A stretch of DNA of 64,000 nt from assembly GCA_039583875.1 (NCBI GenBank), contig CM077152.1, positions 16,975,059-17,039,058 on the forward strand, read 5' to 3'. Shown piece by piece: positions 33,501 through 45,033 of the stretch. The DNA comes from Platanthera guangdongensis (lineage: Eukaryota; Streptophyta; Magnoliopsida; Asparagales; Orchidaceae). The notes beneath the pieces are model-generated. The model had not been told where the DNA came from, searched no databases, and was given only the letters and a program-made list of their open reading frames with translations. Position numbers and translations under genes: made by a program. The first letter of the stretch is position 1. Every line of letters begins with the position of its first letter.

Positions 33501-36500
33501 CGCCTGCAGGGCTCTGTCGCAGAGGAACGATGATCCGCAAAAAGCTTCGAGGCCGTGGGCCAGAGACCGCGACGGGTTCGTCCTCGGAGAGGGCTCCGGG
33601 GTTCTGGTAATCTCTTCACGGAGATAAATCCTCAAATTGAAGGCGATTGTTGAGTTGAGTAATGTTGCGATTCCCATGATGTTGTAGATCATGGAGAGCC
33701 TGGAGAACGCGAGGAAGAGGGGCGCCACCATAATTGCAGAGCTTCTTGGAAGCGCTGTGACCTGCGAAGCGCATCACATTACCGATCTTCGATCCGACGG
33801 GCTCGGCGTTTCTACTTGCATTGCGAAGAGCTTGGAGGATGCCGGAGTTTCGCCGGAAGAGGTGAAGTTATACAGGAACTCATGAAGGGTGCGAGTGTGG
33901 GTGTGAGTTTTACCTTCACCTGCGTGGAATTAATTAATGTGCTGGAAAATGTTACAGGTGAATTATATCAATGCTCATGCGACGTCGACCCTCGCCGGAG
34001 ATTTAGCGGAGGTTAATGCTATCAAGAAGTTCTTCAAGGATACATCTGAAATTAAAATGAATGGAACGAAGGCAAGCTGTCCAACTCATTTTTAATTATT
34101 ATTACTATCTGGATATCAAGCAAGGAAAACAGAGCATACATATGAATTTCACTATACACTAGTCTAATCTGTTATTCATGGAGAGTGCAAGGGAAACGAT
34201 AACCCTAAGATCAAATAAAAAGAAAATGAGAACACAAAAGACACGGATTTATGTGATTCACGTTAGGATGGGTTACGTCCATCGGCAAAAACGGAGGTGG
34301 ATACAGAATGAGGACGGATTTCCCAATTTCATAATGATGAAACCCAAAGAAGATAAAGAGTTTATATAATTATTTCGTGCATTTTCAAAATACCCAAAAT
34401 ATCATGATAACTATCTCCAAAAAAAAAAAAGAATAGTCAATGGCTCACCTTTGGAGTAGGATTCGTGACATAATTAATAAAGGGCTTAGAAGACCGCTGG
34501 CCACTCACGTTTCAAAACATCAATGGCCAGAGAGTTAAGCTGCGTTTGGAGCGGCCTATCGTAGCTTATTTGCTCTAGTGAGGTTGGACAAAAACGTCGT
34601 GGTCATAGAATGTATGTTTAATATCACAAATATTACAAAAAAAAAAAAAAAAAAACTAATTTGCGACATAAGATTTATGTATGTTTAATAGTCACTTATT
34701 AATACCGTGGGTCCCAACGCGTGGTCCTCATTGAAACAGTATAATTCTCGGATTTACTATTCAAAGTCCATCTTACCAGTCCCTTTAAAGACCTTTAACT
34801 AAAGTATATTATATCTATATAATGTACGCGCACATACACGGGATTGTACCTGCCTAGGATGCCATTATGCGTGAATAAATAAGTCTGGCCCCACCAATTT
34901 TCCAAAAATTTGCCCTTTCGCACCAAGCCCTTGGTTTTCGTGCTCCCGTCACCGAAAATCGCTGCTAGTGCCAGAAACCCTTGGCTTTGAAGATCACTGC
35001 TACGGCGAGTTGTAAATTGTAATAGCTAACATCCCTTCTCCTCCCGGTTCTTCTATCGCCTCTCCTCCCGGCTGCTAGGGTTTGTCGTCCACACCTTCTG
35101 GTGCGCTATTTTTTCATATTTTCCGATAGTTATTCTGTAAGCAATTAATGTTTGTAAATCAAAGGGGATCGGGGGAGGTAAAATACAGGAAATCGGACGG
35201 ACGAGATCCGCTGCACTTTACCGTAAAGTGCGATCTAATGGATGCGAGTGCGCTGAGATGCGTGCACATCTCAGCACACATATCTCAAAGCAGTGCGCGA
35301 GAAATTAAAGCATGCACACATCTCTGCGCGAGCTTTGAGATGTGTGCACGCCTTGATCTCGCGCACTACACGGTGTAGTGCATTTCCTTCACTGTACCAC
35401 CCCGGACCCGTGGTAAAGTGGCACTTGTGCTCTGTACTATAAAGTGTATACATTAACGGCTAACATGTGAATCAATGCAATACACACATCTCAATCAGCC
35501 ATAAAAGATACACACTTTATGATAGGTCTCAGAAATGCACTTTACCACCTGGTTCGGGGGTGGGGGCAGTACTGCGCCATACATTGCAGCTATCAGCATT
35601 CGTGCACGCATTTCGGCATGAGTACTGATGCAATCGCAGCCGTTGGATGGTGCAGTGCAACACACCCCGCCTTCCTTTACCACCACCATTCCCCATATTT
35701 GTGACACAAAATTATGATGAATCATGTTGATATGTGTCAGTCTATGATTGGACACTGCCTAGGAGCAGCCGGAGGCCTCGAGGCCATCGCCACCATTAAA
35801 GCGATAACGACGGGCTGGCTGCATCCGACTCTCAACCAAGAGGTACTTTTGCATGTCTGCTTCTTCATTCTCACCACCTCTCTCTGTCTCTCTCTACATC
35901 ATTTCGCCGGAACACTTCATGGCTCATCACTGTTGTAAGCTTCTGCTGGCTCCATGTGCCATCTAATAATATTGCAGAATTTAGACCCAGAAGTCACAAT
36001 CGACACAGTTCCTCATGTGAAGAAGCGCCATGAAGTCCATGTTGGTATGTCTGAAAACAGCTTTAACTCCTCATAAATTCCCTTTCAGAAAGTTGCTCGT
36101 CCTCCATAATCTCTTCTTTTCTATGTAGCTTACATGAGTTTAGTATATAATATAAGGGTTAATTTCCGGGATCTCACTTGGGAGTTTGCATAATCACACC
36201 TTGCATCTCTCTATCTTTTGAAATTACATTTATCTCTCTAATTTATTTTATGATCTTTCAATTTTATCATTTATAATGATTCCAGATTCATTGCAGTGGA
36301 TAAAATGAGACTAATAAAGTAATTACAAAGAATAAAATCAGAATATCATAAAATAAGAGCTTTAGCATATTTTATCACCTTCTATCTATCTATACTATAT
36401 TAAAATATTTCGAAAAGAAAATATAACGCCTTTCAATGCATAGTCATCATAAAAGGTTAAATTGAATCTCATAAAATTGAATCTCTAAAAGAAAATATAA

Positions 36501-36928
36501 CGCCTTTCTATCTATATTTCTAATTGAAGGCACTTTTTTGTAAATTGGGAAAAATTAGAAGGGAGGTAAATGTAATTTCAAAAAATAGAGTGATGCAACC
36601 AAGGGACGTCCGGTAATTAACCCTATATTATAATTTGGAACATTTACATTCACCTTACATTCCTGCATATGAATGGAAAAAAAGTAGTTTGTTTTTTAAA
36701 ATGTAAAAGTAAAGTTGATATTAATGGTGTGTGCTAGCTCTATAATGTTTTACATAATTATACACCAAAAAACATTTTTTTATACATTACTATACATGTG
36801 GACTAGCATGTTTAATAGTTTTTGTAGCATTTGACCATCTTTTAAATGCTCTTGTTGCAGCTATCTCAAATTCATTTGGCTTTGGAGGGCACAATTCGGT
36901 TGTGGTATTTGCTCCTTTCAAGCCCTAA
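27360..36928 (+). CDS. KAS1: Plastid beta-ketoacyl-ACP synthase I (KAS I), eight exons
   Basis: Joined exons: 27360-27489, 32729-33087, 33175-33606, 33688-33861, 33958-34071, 35741-35842, 35978-36044 and 36861-36928 (1446 bp, 481 residues plus stop). The enzyme elongates acyl-ACP with malonyl-ACP from C4 to C16 in plastid fatty-acid synthesis. Exon 1 and the start of exon 2 encode a Ser/Thr-rich transit peptide; the mature start is near [12 protein letters not shown]. The catalytic cysteine is C232 (STACATA), histidines H372 (NAHATST) and H408 (SMIGHCLG), lysine K403, and the glycine loop FGFGGHNS is near the C-terminus. Length and motifs fit KAS I rather than KAS II. Frames join exactly. All introns are GT-AG except intron 5, which is GC-AG. 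Some usually constant positions differ (DDSWRY for DDCLRY type), so a diverged paralog is possible. Confidence 0.95.
28708..29442. mobile_element. Inverted-repeat element in KAS I intron 1 (first)
   Basis: From the outside in, the left end shows GGCTATCCGCAAA then CATATCCGCAC. The right end shows the complements of GGATATCCGCAAA and GATATCCGCAC in mirror order. The interior contains GC-richer, CCGACGATTTCGACG-repeated sequence. No transposase and no clear TSD. Likely a small non-autonomous DNA element, class uncertain. Confidence 0.45.
29661..30489. mobile_element. Inverted-repeat element in KAS I intron 1 (second)
   Basis: TGTTATTAGCAC occurs twice at the left (29661-29672, 29682-29693). 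The complement GTGCTAATAACA closes the right end (30478-30489), with a variant AGTGCTAATAGC at about 30371. The interior 29750-30030 is GC-rich and unlike the ends, as if captured. No transposase; TSD not resolved. Confidence 0.45.
30540..31265 (+). pseudogene. RTE-type LINE, 3' end of ORF2
   Basis: Broken frames encode the C-terminal RT/connection region typical of plant RTE LINEs: [14 protein letters not shown], then [19 protein letters not shown], a block around SWFGHLQRR, and [14 protein letters not shown]. It ends in the usual GTTGTTGTTG simple tail. Several stops and frameshifts; a 5'-truncated dead copy on the sense strand of KAS I. Confidence 0.85.
34072..35740 (+). other. KAS I intron 5, GC-AG type, with palindromic repeat
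   Basis: The donor is AAG|GCAAGC and the acceptor TGTGTCAG|TCT. Both neighbouring exons encode contiguous KAS I residues (GTK then SMIGH), so the GC donor is required. It contains an A-run (34638-34657) and a palindrome-rich repeat at about 35208-35440 that includes the perfect palindrome GCACTTTACCGTAAAGTGC (35213-35231). Confidence 0.85.
35208..35560. repeat. Palindrome-rich repeat in KAS I intron 5
   Basis: Clustered short palindromes and inverted repeats: GCACTTTACCGTAAAGTGC, GAGATGCGTGCACATCTC, and several TTTGAGATGTGTGCA-type blocks in both orientations. A diverged relative with TTTGAGATATGTG and GCACTTTAC lies in intron 1 at 28186-28310. Possibly a foldback element; no TSD found. Confidence 0.5.
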
Positions 36929-37545
36929 GGGAGGCCTTCGGAACAACGGTGTTTTTATCGTCTTCGTCAATATCTATCATAAGTCAATTTGGTCCGTCAT
37001 GCTCCGTAAAATTCACGTTATCTATTTAAAAAAGAAATTAACGCGCTAGAAAATGCGACAGCTGATCATGCTCCGCGAAACTTCCGTCGGAACATCGAGG
37101 CCAACTGCATCTCCACCCTCGCTCATATTTAAACTCTCTCTAGAGTAAATTTGTTGAAAACAATTTTCAGTTCATCAGAAACTTGAATAACTATAACTGT
37201 GCAATGCCCAATTTAACCTACTGAACCTTAGTGAAATGCCCAATTTAAATTAGAATATCAATGAATCAATTGCCCAATTCATTCGTAACTCGCTACGAGC
37301 CGGTTCGTCGCTTGAAAAAACTTCATTATAATTACTCTCGATAAAGTAAAATTTAATTTTGTTCGAAGAGAAACAATATTCATTGTGTTTTTTTGTTCTT
37401 CTGTCACCTGTATATTTTACAAGCATCGTATTAATCATCTTCTGGACTTCTCAAAATTAGACCGTGCCCTCTAATTTTTTCCTAGTTTCAGTTATTTTTC
37501 ACGTAAAAATAACTGCGACCCCATTACTTATGATTTTGCGCACTC
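36929..37545. other. KAS I 3' flank
   Basis: The 3' untranslated region and intergenic DNA follow the TAA at 36926-36928. AT-rich; no gene or well-defined repeat seen. Confidence 0.5.
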
Positions 37546-37548
37546 TTA

Positions 37549-37680
37549 GGATCCGTTTGGCACGGTGGTGGTGGTCGTGAACATGGGGGTTAAATTGTCA
37601 TTCGTTAATGCCCACCTAAGAAACTTCATCCACTTTTATGCTCAAACAAACGGATGAAGTTCCACCGCGCCAACAGAGCC
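37549..37680. mobile_element. 132-bp Tourist-type MITE
   Basis: The ends GGATCCGTTTGGCACGGTGG and CCACCGCGCCAACAGAGCC are imperfect inverted repeats, flanked by TTA at 37546-37548 and 37681-37683. A related but less clear copy lies at about 38235-38412, sharing GTTAAAT..GTCATT and AAAGTGGATGAAGTTCC blocks. The DNA between (37684-38234) shows nothing recognisable. Confidence 0.75.
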
Positions 37681-38812
37681 TTAATTAACTTTCAGGCTAA
37701 GACGAATTAATTCTTACCAAAATGCATGTGAGCGTGCTGGTCAAAGCTTTTCAGATTAATGCCTTTCTAGTACCCACGTTTTTTTCACTATGGTGAATTA
37801 ATTCTTACTATAGAGTCTTAAATTCCTTGGGCCAAAGCTTGTAATCGAGCTTCGCGGTGATCTTGTAGGTCTTGAGAATGAAGGTTATGTGCGCTGCTCG
37901 CTGATCTGAACGTCGAGCTGCGATGGCTGCACGTCTAGTTAGAGTGTGCACCGGAAAATTGAAGTTGTACCACAACGTGTTCGGCAGACTAGACGACGTT
38001 GGTGTCATGCCATGCCTGAGCAACCCGTAGGAATTGATGTTGAGTGCGAAGTCTTCTCATGAGAACTATGGGGACTGAAATCACCAGGCTATGCCAAAAT
38101 AAAATTACTGATCAAATATGAAGCTATGCAAAGCATAGCATCTATTAGCCATATGAAGCACGCTATTTCTACAATTTAGCAGCAAAAACAAAGCAAGAAA
38201 CATTTTACTTGGCAATTTCCAAATGACGCAGACTAAGACTCCGTTTGGTATTGTGGTGCTGGTCATGAACGTATGGGTTAAATCGTCATTTCTCAAGGAT
38301 CACCTAACAAACATCATCTGTTTGAACATAAAAGTGGATGAAGTTCCTTAGGTGGGCGTTAACGAATGACAATTTAACCCCCATGTTCATGACCATATCA
38401 ATCCTTAACGAATGATGGTTTAATCCATGCGTTTACTGTTGAAGCCGGGAAAATTCTTATTCCAAAATTTGGATTAAGTCAGTCTAAGATTACTAGTCCA
38501 GCGATCGGGCTCGACGACTTAACGGACTCGAACACAAACAGAGGGACAACAAAAAAGACCTCAGGCGCTGCGGCGGGGAGGTTCCACCACGTACCTGAAT
38601 GCTTTGAAGAAGCTTCCCATCCACAACCAAAAATGACCGAGCATGATATAAGGTAGACTTTAGCTGATAACTAAATCAAGACGACAACTAAAAGTGATAA
38701 TCGCTAGCTCACACTTGTCACTTTGAAGAAAGGATCCAAAGGCTCGGCTCGTTGTCCAGAAAAAGAAGTGTTTGAGATCTTTTGCGAGATTTCGGAATCC
38801 ATATCCTCGTAC

Positions 38813-39599
38813 TGTTGGGAAAAAGAGCAACCAATCCCGACCAGAGCACCTGTTTTAATTTTTGAGCGAGCAACATGTGCGACCGCGTTCAGCGGTATGC
38901 AAGCGGAAACAACAATACAATACGGAAATAAAAAGGAACAAAAGCACAGAAAAGCACACAGAGAATTTTTACGTGGAAAACCCAACTTGGGCGAAAAACC
39001 ACGAGACGATCGGAGTCCAACCCAGAAAGCCTCCACTAAAAGTGTGTGATAAACACACGCACGGATTACAAGCTTTCCCTCCACCGATGCACAAAGGATC
39101 TCCACCAGCTTCACACTACACAATACAATAAATAACAACAGAAAAACTGCAAGTTACCGACAGCGGCGGATGAGACGGATTACACAAATCCTCTCCAAGA
39201 TGCCTCTTCGAATCCTTGTCAATATCTGCTCCAGATCCAATCCGTGTAGGCGAAGTACTCTTTGTCAACGTCGTACAACGACGTCCGAAAGCTCTCCCAA
39301 ACTAAGACGATTGCCGCAAAGGCCTCTCTAGATCTTTCAATGCTTGAGTTTGGAGAGAAGTGGATGTCTTACCTCTCCTCCTTCATCCCTATTTATAGGT
39401 CCAAAATCAAGGAGGTAGGTGTGGTAGATGACATGTGGATGAACCTTCCATGAAGCTTCCCTCGGTGAAAAACACATGTCATTTGACATGAAGCTTCTTT
39501 TGGACAATTTCCTAGAAGCTTCCTTTAAGAGCACATGTTGAATTCCAAGTCAAAGATGATTAATCCTCTTTCATACTTAGGAGAAAAATTATCTTAACA
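38813..39599 (-). repeat. Copia 1 3' LTR
   Basis: Left copy. A polypurine tract, AAAAGGGGGAGATT on the minus strand (about 39600-39613), directly adjoins it. Confidence 0.93.
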
Positions 39600-39733
39600 A
39601 ATCTCCCCCTTTTCGACTAAGTGAAGAAAGTATGTCATTCTGATAATCTTCCCCGGAGTCTTTAGTTAATGAGACTCGAACTCAACAGTTTTTTCCACAA
39701 AGGACGGGAACTGTACCCAATAAATCTCCTCCT

Positions 39734-41173
39734 TCACATCGAGGCGGAAGAAACCGCCATCCCGGCGATTCTAACGCAATGCTCGAACTTCCCCCTTGGC
39801 ACAGTTTTGGTCAACATGTCTGCCCCGTTGTCATCCGTGTGCACCTTCTGAAGATCAAGCTCCTTCTCCAGGACATCTCGTATCCAATGATACCGAGTGT
39901 CGATGTGCTTCGACCTCGAGTGGAACGTGGGGTTCTTCCCCAGGTGAATAGCGCTCTGACTGTCACACAGGAGTGTGTATCGGTCTTGAGTGAATCCAAG
40001 TTCTTTGATGAACCTCTTCATCCAGAGTAACTCCTTCCCAGCCTCAGTAACCGCAATGAACTCAGCCTCCGTGGTGGACAGTGCAACGCACTTCTGCAGC
40101 CTCGACGCCCACGAGACAGCTCCCCCTGCAAATAGAATCAAGTACCCTGACGTCGACCTCCTGGAATCCACATCTCCAGCCATGTCCGCATCAGTGTAGC
40201 CCAACAACTCTGGCTCACTGTCTCCAAATCTCAACGTCAAGTCTGAAGTCCCTTGCAGGTATCTCAGTATCCACTTTACTACGCTCCAATGCTCTCTCCC
40301 AGGATTGGAGAGAAATCTACTGACTGTCCCAACGACATGCGCAATATCTGGCCGCGTACACACCATCGCATACATAAGGCTTCCAACTGCAGATGCAAAC
40401 GGAACTTTCTGCATATCCTCGATCCCCTCGGGTGTGCTGGGGCACTGATCAGCGGTAAGCCTGAAGTGAGCTGCAAGAGGCACGCTCACCTTCTTTGCCT
40501 GATCCATATCAAACCTCTGCAGCACTTTGCGGATGTACCGCTCCTATGATAATCAAAGAAGTCTGGCTCCCCTGTCTCTGCGAATGTGCATCCCTAAAAT
40601 GGTCTTTGCAGCACCCAGATCCTTCATCTCAAAAGTGGAACTCAATTGCCGCTTCAACTCAGCAATACGAGCAGTGTTCCTCCCTACGATCAACATATCG
40701 TCCACGTACAACAGCAGAATGACGAAGTCCTCTGAAGCATACTGCTTGATGAACACGCAGTGGTCAAGGGTGGTCCTCCTGAAGTCGATCTCCCCCATAA
40801 AGGAATCAAACTTCCTATACAATTGTCGCGGGGCCTGCTTCAGGCCATATAGGCTCTTCTGCAAGCGGCACACCAGACCTTCCTTCCCTCTTACACTGAA
40901 ACCCTCAGGCTGCTCCATGTATAGCTCCTCCTCAAGATCGCCATGCAGAATGGCGGTCTTGACATCCATCTGCTCTATCTCCAAGTCTAGCCTCGCAGCG
41001 AGGCCGAGTACAACACGAATAGATGACATCTTCACCACAGGCGTGAATATATCATCGAAGTCGACACCCTACCGCTGTCCAAAACCTTTCACCACCAGCC
41101 TGGCTTTGTATCTGGGAGGTGTGGAGGAGTCTCCCTGTTTCACCCTGAAGATCCATCGATTCTTCAAGGCCTT
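39734..41173 (-). pseudogene. Copia 1 reverse transcriptase and RNase H
   Basis: The RT segment (40553-41038) has MDVKTAILHGDLEEELYMEQ, the catalytic block LLYVDDML, and SLYGLKQAPRQ. RNase H (39734-40525) has YTDADMAGD, STTEAEFIA, LLCDSQSAIHL and KHIDTRYHWI. Stops interrupt the reading: one near 41174-41176, one near 41070 in the QR-stop-GVDF context, and two between 40525 and 40553 where family members have Trp and Gln. The RNase H acidic residues look conserved, but no continuous enzyme can be made. Confidence 0.9.
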
Positions 41174-42765
41174 CTAGCCCTTAGGCAATCTCACCAGGTC
41201 ATACGTGTGATTCTTCTGCAGCGACTGCATCTCCTCCTGCATAACAACCATCCACTGACGCTTCTCGGTGCTCTCCACAGCCTCGTCAAAACTCTCAGGC
41301 TCCCCCGCATCAGTCAGCAGTATGAACTCTGATGCAGAATATCTAGCAGACGGGTGCCTGGCTCGATCAGACCTCCGCAGGGCAGGCTCAGGGGCCGGTG
41401 CAGGCACATCATCAATAATGTCCTCAGTGACTCCTGGTTCACCATCAGTGGTGATATCATGATCCGGAAGGGTATCAATACCCTGTGTTGGCTCAGGCTC
41501 AGCAGCCTCCTCAGTGTCGTCATCTCCAAACATAGGTGACTCTACAGCATTACGAGAGTCAACCTCAAACTCAACAGTCCCCTCAGGATCACCAACAGTC
41601 TGATCCTCACAGAAAACAGCATCACGGCTACGTACAAGCTTCTTCTCAACTGGATCAAAGAACATGTACCCGAACTCTCCACTATAGCCGTACCCCAAGA
41701 AAATGCACTGCGGGTCTTCGAATCCAACTTTGATCTCTCGTCCCTGGGGACGTGTACAAAGGCTTTGCAGCCAAATACCCGCAAGTGACTGTAAGAGGGG
41801 TCTTTCCCATACCAGACCCTATCTGGGACATCCTCCCGCAATGCTGAGCTCGGCGAGAGGTTGATGACATGCGCTGCAGTAAGAAGAGCCTCGCCCCAAA
41901 ACATCCCTGGCAGCTTTGACTCAGATAGCATGCACCGAATCCTCTCCAATAGTGTCTGATTCATCCTCTCAGCTACGCCATTCAGCTGCGGCGTCTTTGG
42001 CGGGGTCTTCTCATGTCGGATGTCGTGGTCCCTGCAGTACTCGTCAAACGGACCAATGTACTCTCCCCCGTTGTCGGACCTGATGCATCTCAGCCTCTTC
42101 CCAGACTGTCTCTCCACCTCAGCGTGGAATCTCTTGAAAGTATCGAGGACCTGATCTTTGGTCTTGATAGCATAGACCCAAAGCTTGCTCGAATGATCGT
42201 CGATGAAGGTAACGAAGTACAAAGCTCCTCCTCTAGTGTGGACCTTCAGGGGTCCGCAAACATCTGTATGAACCAGCTCCAAAGGCTCCGATCTCCTGGT
42301 GGACGTGTGGCTCTGGAATGAAATCTTGTTCTGCTTCTCAGCCATGCAATGGTCACACCTCTCCAAATGATCACCAGAAATGTCACTAATGAGATTTTTC
42401 TTCGTCAGGCATCTCAAACCCTTCTGGCTAATGTGTGCCAGCCTCCTGTGCCATAAGGAAGTGGATGCCTCATCCCTGACGGAGTTGGCCTGAGCAGCTT
42501 CAGGCCTCCCCTCCATGTAGTACAGTCCAGAATCTATGTAGCCCCTGGCCATCACAAGTGATCCCCTGATCAGCTTCCAGAAGTCTCCTCCAAAGACACT
42601 CAGGTGTCCTTCATCTCCAAGTCTGCCAACAGATATCAGATTGAAACGGATGTCTGGCACATGTCGTACATCCCTCAGAACTAGTAGGGCTCCAGTGCTT
42701 GGCTTCAAATGCATGTCTCCACGCCCAAGTACCTTAGACGTATCCCCATTGCCCATCCTCAACAC
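41174..42765 (-). pseudogene. Copia 1 integrase and linker
   Basis: The integrase frame (41542-42765) has the zinc module around WHRRLAHIS and CDHCMAEK, then DDE positions in VHTDVCGP, CIRSDNGGEY and GVAERMNQTLL. A frameshift near 41690 moves the following linker (41174-41698) into another frame. That linker ends with RRSDRARHPSARY and TYDLVRLPKG, as usual before RT. Upstream it overlaps the gag-protease frame by a few bases (frameshift near 42760). Confidence 0.9.
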
Positions 42766-43742
42766 CCACAGTCATGAGTGGTGTAAGTGGCAAACAGCTC
42801 CCTGTTGTGGGAGACATGCGCAGAGGCTCCAGAGTCAACGATCCAGCATCGGTCGTCACACGAGAGTGCAGCCGTGACATCGTCGCCAATAATAATGATG
42901 TCGTCCTCCTCAGTCGAAATGGTAGCTGCGGTATGACCCTCATCTTTGCCCTCAGTGGCAATCCCCTTCTTCTGATCGCTCTTCAACGAGTAGCATAATT
43001 TCTTGATGTGGCCCTTCTTATGACAGTAGTGGCATTTCACGTTCTGATAACGTGACTTCGACTTGCCCATACTCTGACTCCTGTCCTCCTTCCTTCCTCG
43101 ACTCTTACTCCTTCCTCTCCCCCTGGACTCAGTAAAGAGAACGTCAGCTCGTGAAGAAGATCCTGAAGTCCCCTGAGACTTTCGTCTCACCTCCTCATTC
43201 AAGATCCCACTCTTGGCGATCTCCATGAAAACAATCCCCTGGGAGGAAGAATTGATCAGAGAAACTCTGACCATCTCCCAAGAATCTGGAAGTGACTTGA
43301 GAAGCCACAATGCATTCACCTCGTCTTCGAATGTCACCTTCATAGCAGTGAGACGATCAATAATGCCCTGGAACTCGTTGACATGATCCAAAATAGGAGA
43401 GCCCTCCCGGTATCTGAACTCTCCAAGCTTCTTCAGCAAATATAACTTGTTGATGCCCGTGCTCTTGGCATACAAGGTCTCGAGAGTCTTCCACAGATCC
43501 TTTGCATCATTGATGCTAGCCACATGGTTGTAGACGTTCGGCTCCACGAATCGTCTGATAAACCCACACAGCTTCCGATGTTCCACCTTCCATTTTGCTG
43601 GATCCGTGTCCTTTGGCATCTCCTCAAAGATAGGAGCATGTCAGCCCTTCACATATATCAGATCCTCCATCAGTAGATGCCACTGGTGATAATTGGCACC
43701 ATTCAACTTTATCATCTGCTCCGAACCTGATGATGACTTCAT
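42759..43742 (-). pseudogene. Copia 1 Gag and start of protease
   Basis: Gag starts at the ATG at 43742 (MKSSSGSEQ, then MIKLNGANYHQW). A TGA near 43638 falls in the early gag core, after which the frame is open: the CCHC knuckle CHYCHKKGHIKKLC (about 43000-43045) and the protease block IVDSGASAHVSHN. Apart from that stop and the frameshift at its end, the domain is in order. Confidence 0.9.
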
Positions 43743-43942
43743 TATGCTCTGCTAACTGGCCGGACCGACCACTGATCTTTGAGTCGACTATCTCAAAGTA
43801 TGCAGCTGGAGAGGATAGCCAGCGGGCCAATGGTCGTAAACTATCACTCCCAATTGCACACCCGAGATCCCGATCGACTCGTCCTGAAATCCCAAAGGTC
43901 AGCCCGGTACCTGCTCTGTCACTGAACGGCTCTGACACTCAA

Positions 43943-43959
43943 CCTGCCTCTGATACCAC
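43943..43959 (-). promoter_or_regulatory. Copia 1 primer-binding site (tRNA-iMet)
   Basis: The minus strand reads TGGTATCAGAGGCAGGTT one to two bases inside the 5' LTR, the usual initiator-tRNA-Met site. Confidence 0.85.
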
Positions 43960-43960
43960 T

Positions 43961-44746
43961 TGTTGGGAAAGAGAGCAACAAATCCCGATCAGAGCACCTG
44001 TTTTAATTTTTGAGCGAGCAACCTGTGCGACCGCGTTCAGCGGTATGCAAGCGGAAACAACAATACAATACGGAAATAAAAAGGAACAAAAAGCACAGAA
44101 AAACACACAGAGAATTTTTACGTGGAAAACCCAACTTGGGCGAAAAACCACGGGACGATCGGAGTCCAACCCAGAAAGCCTCCACTAAAAGTGTGTGATA
44201 AACACACGCACGGATTACAGGCTTTCCCTCCACCGATGCACAAAGGATCTCCATCAGCTTCACACTACACAATACAATAAATAACAACAGAAAACTGCAA
44301 GTTACCGACAGCGGCGGATGAGACGGATTACACAAATCCTCTCCAAGATGCCTCTTCGAATCCTTGCCAATATCTGCTCCAGATCCAATCCGTGTAGGCG
44401 AAGTACTCTTTGTCAACGTCGTACAACGACGTCCGAAAGCTCTCCCAAACTAAGACGATTGCCGCAAAGGCCTCTCTAGATCTTTCAATGCTTGAGTTTG
44501 GAGAGAAGTGGATGTCTTACCTCTCCTCCTTCATCCCTATTTATAGGTCCAAAATCAAGGAGGTAGGTGTGGTAGATGACATGTGGATGAACCTTCCGTG
44601 AAGCTTCCCTCGATGAAAAACACATGTCATTTGACATGAAGCTTCCTTTGGACAATTTCCTAGAAGCTTCCTTTAAGAGCACATGTTGAATTTCAAGTCA
44701 AAGATGGGCATCCTCTTTCATACTTAGGAGAAAAATTATCTTAACA
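43961..44746 (-). repeat. Copia 1 5' LTR
   Basis: Right copy, starting TGTTGGGAAAGAG and ending TTAACA. Differences from the left copy are scattered, plus a small rearrangement near 44706. Confidence 0.93.
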
Positions 44747-45033
44747 CGTACCCCTATGGTCCTATTTATAGTCAAATCCAAAGGAGGTGGGTCTTATTTA
44801 TAGCCCCACCCCCTGACGATTGGGCGACTTCTGAGGGAGCTCACTCGGCAATGGGCGAGCAACTGTCATAGTCGTCTACCTAACGAGTAAGCGAGGGGAG
44901 CTCGTCATACTCACTCAGACCTTCTACTATCTTGAATGTTGACTCTGATCTTTGTCTTGACCTGTTGACTTTGACTTCTTGCTCACCTGGCTCTGGGGGA
45001 GTCACCCTCGACGAATATGAGTTGTACATTTAC

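Larger units (their letters stand above)
38813..44746 (-). mobile_element. Ty1/copia element 1, complete but decayed
   Basis: A 5934-bp element on the minus strand. LTRs at 38813-39599 (787 bp) and 43961-44746 (786 bp) begin TGTTGGG and end TTAACA. The TSD CGTAC is at 38808-38812 and 44747-44751. A tRNA-iMet primer site and a polypurine tract sit at the expected inner edges. Gag, protease, integrase, RT and RNase H are in copia order but broken by several stops and frameshifts. The LTRs differ at about 18 sites (near 2%). Confidence 0.95.
38437..45028 (-). mobile_element. Solo LTR (653 bp) split by a copia element
   Basis: The outer ends are TGTTGAAGCC (38437) and GAGTTGTACA (ends 45028), flanked by TTTAC at 38432-38436 and 45029-45033. 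Removing the nested copia and one TSD copy leaves 653 bp with no internal genes, so this is a solo LTR left by LTR-LTR recombination. Two minus-strand TATA-like boxes (CTATAAATA) lie at about 44762-44801, giving the orientation. The family is not identified. Confidence 0.8.

Noticed and set aside
36385..36520. Helitron-like start (TCTATACTATATTAAAA) in KAS I intron 7
   Set aside because: The beginning resembles plant Helitrons, and a 22-bp direct repeat follows, but I found no convincing CTRR end with a hairpin.
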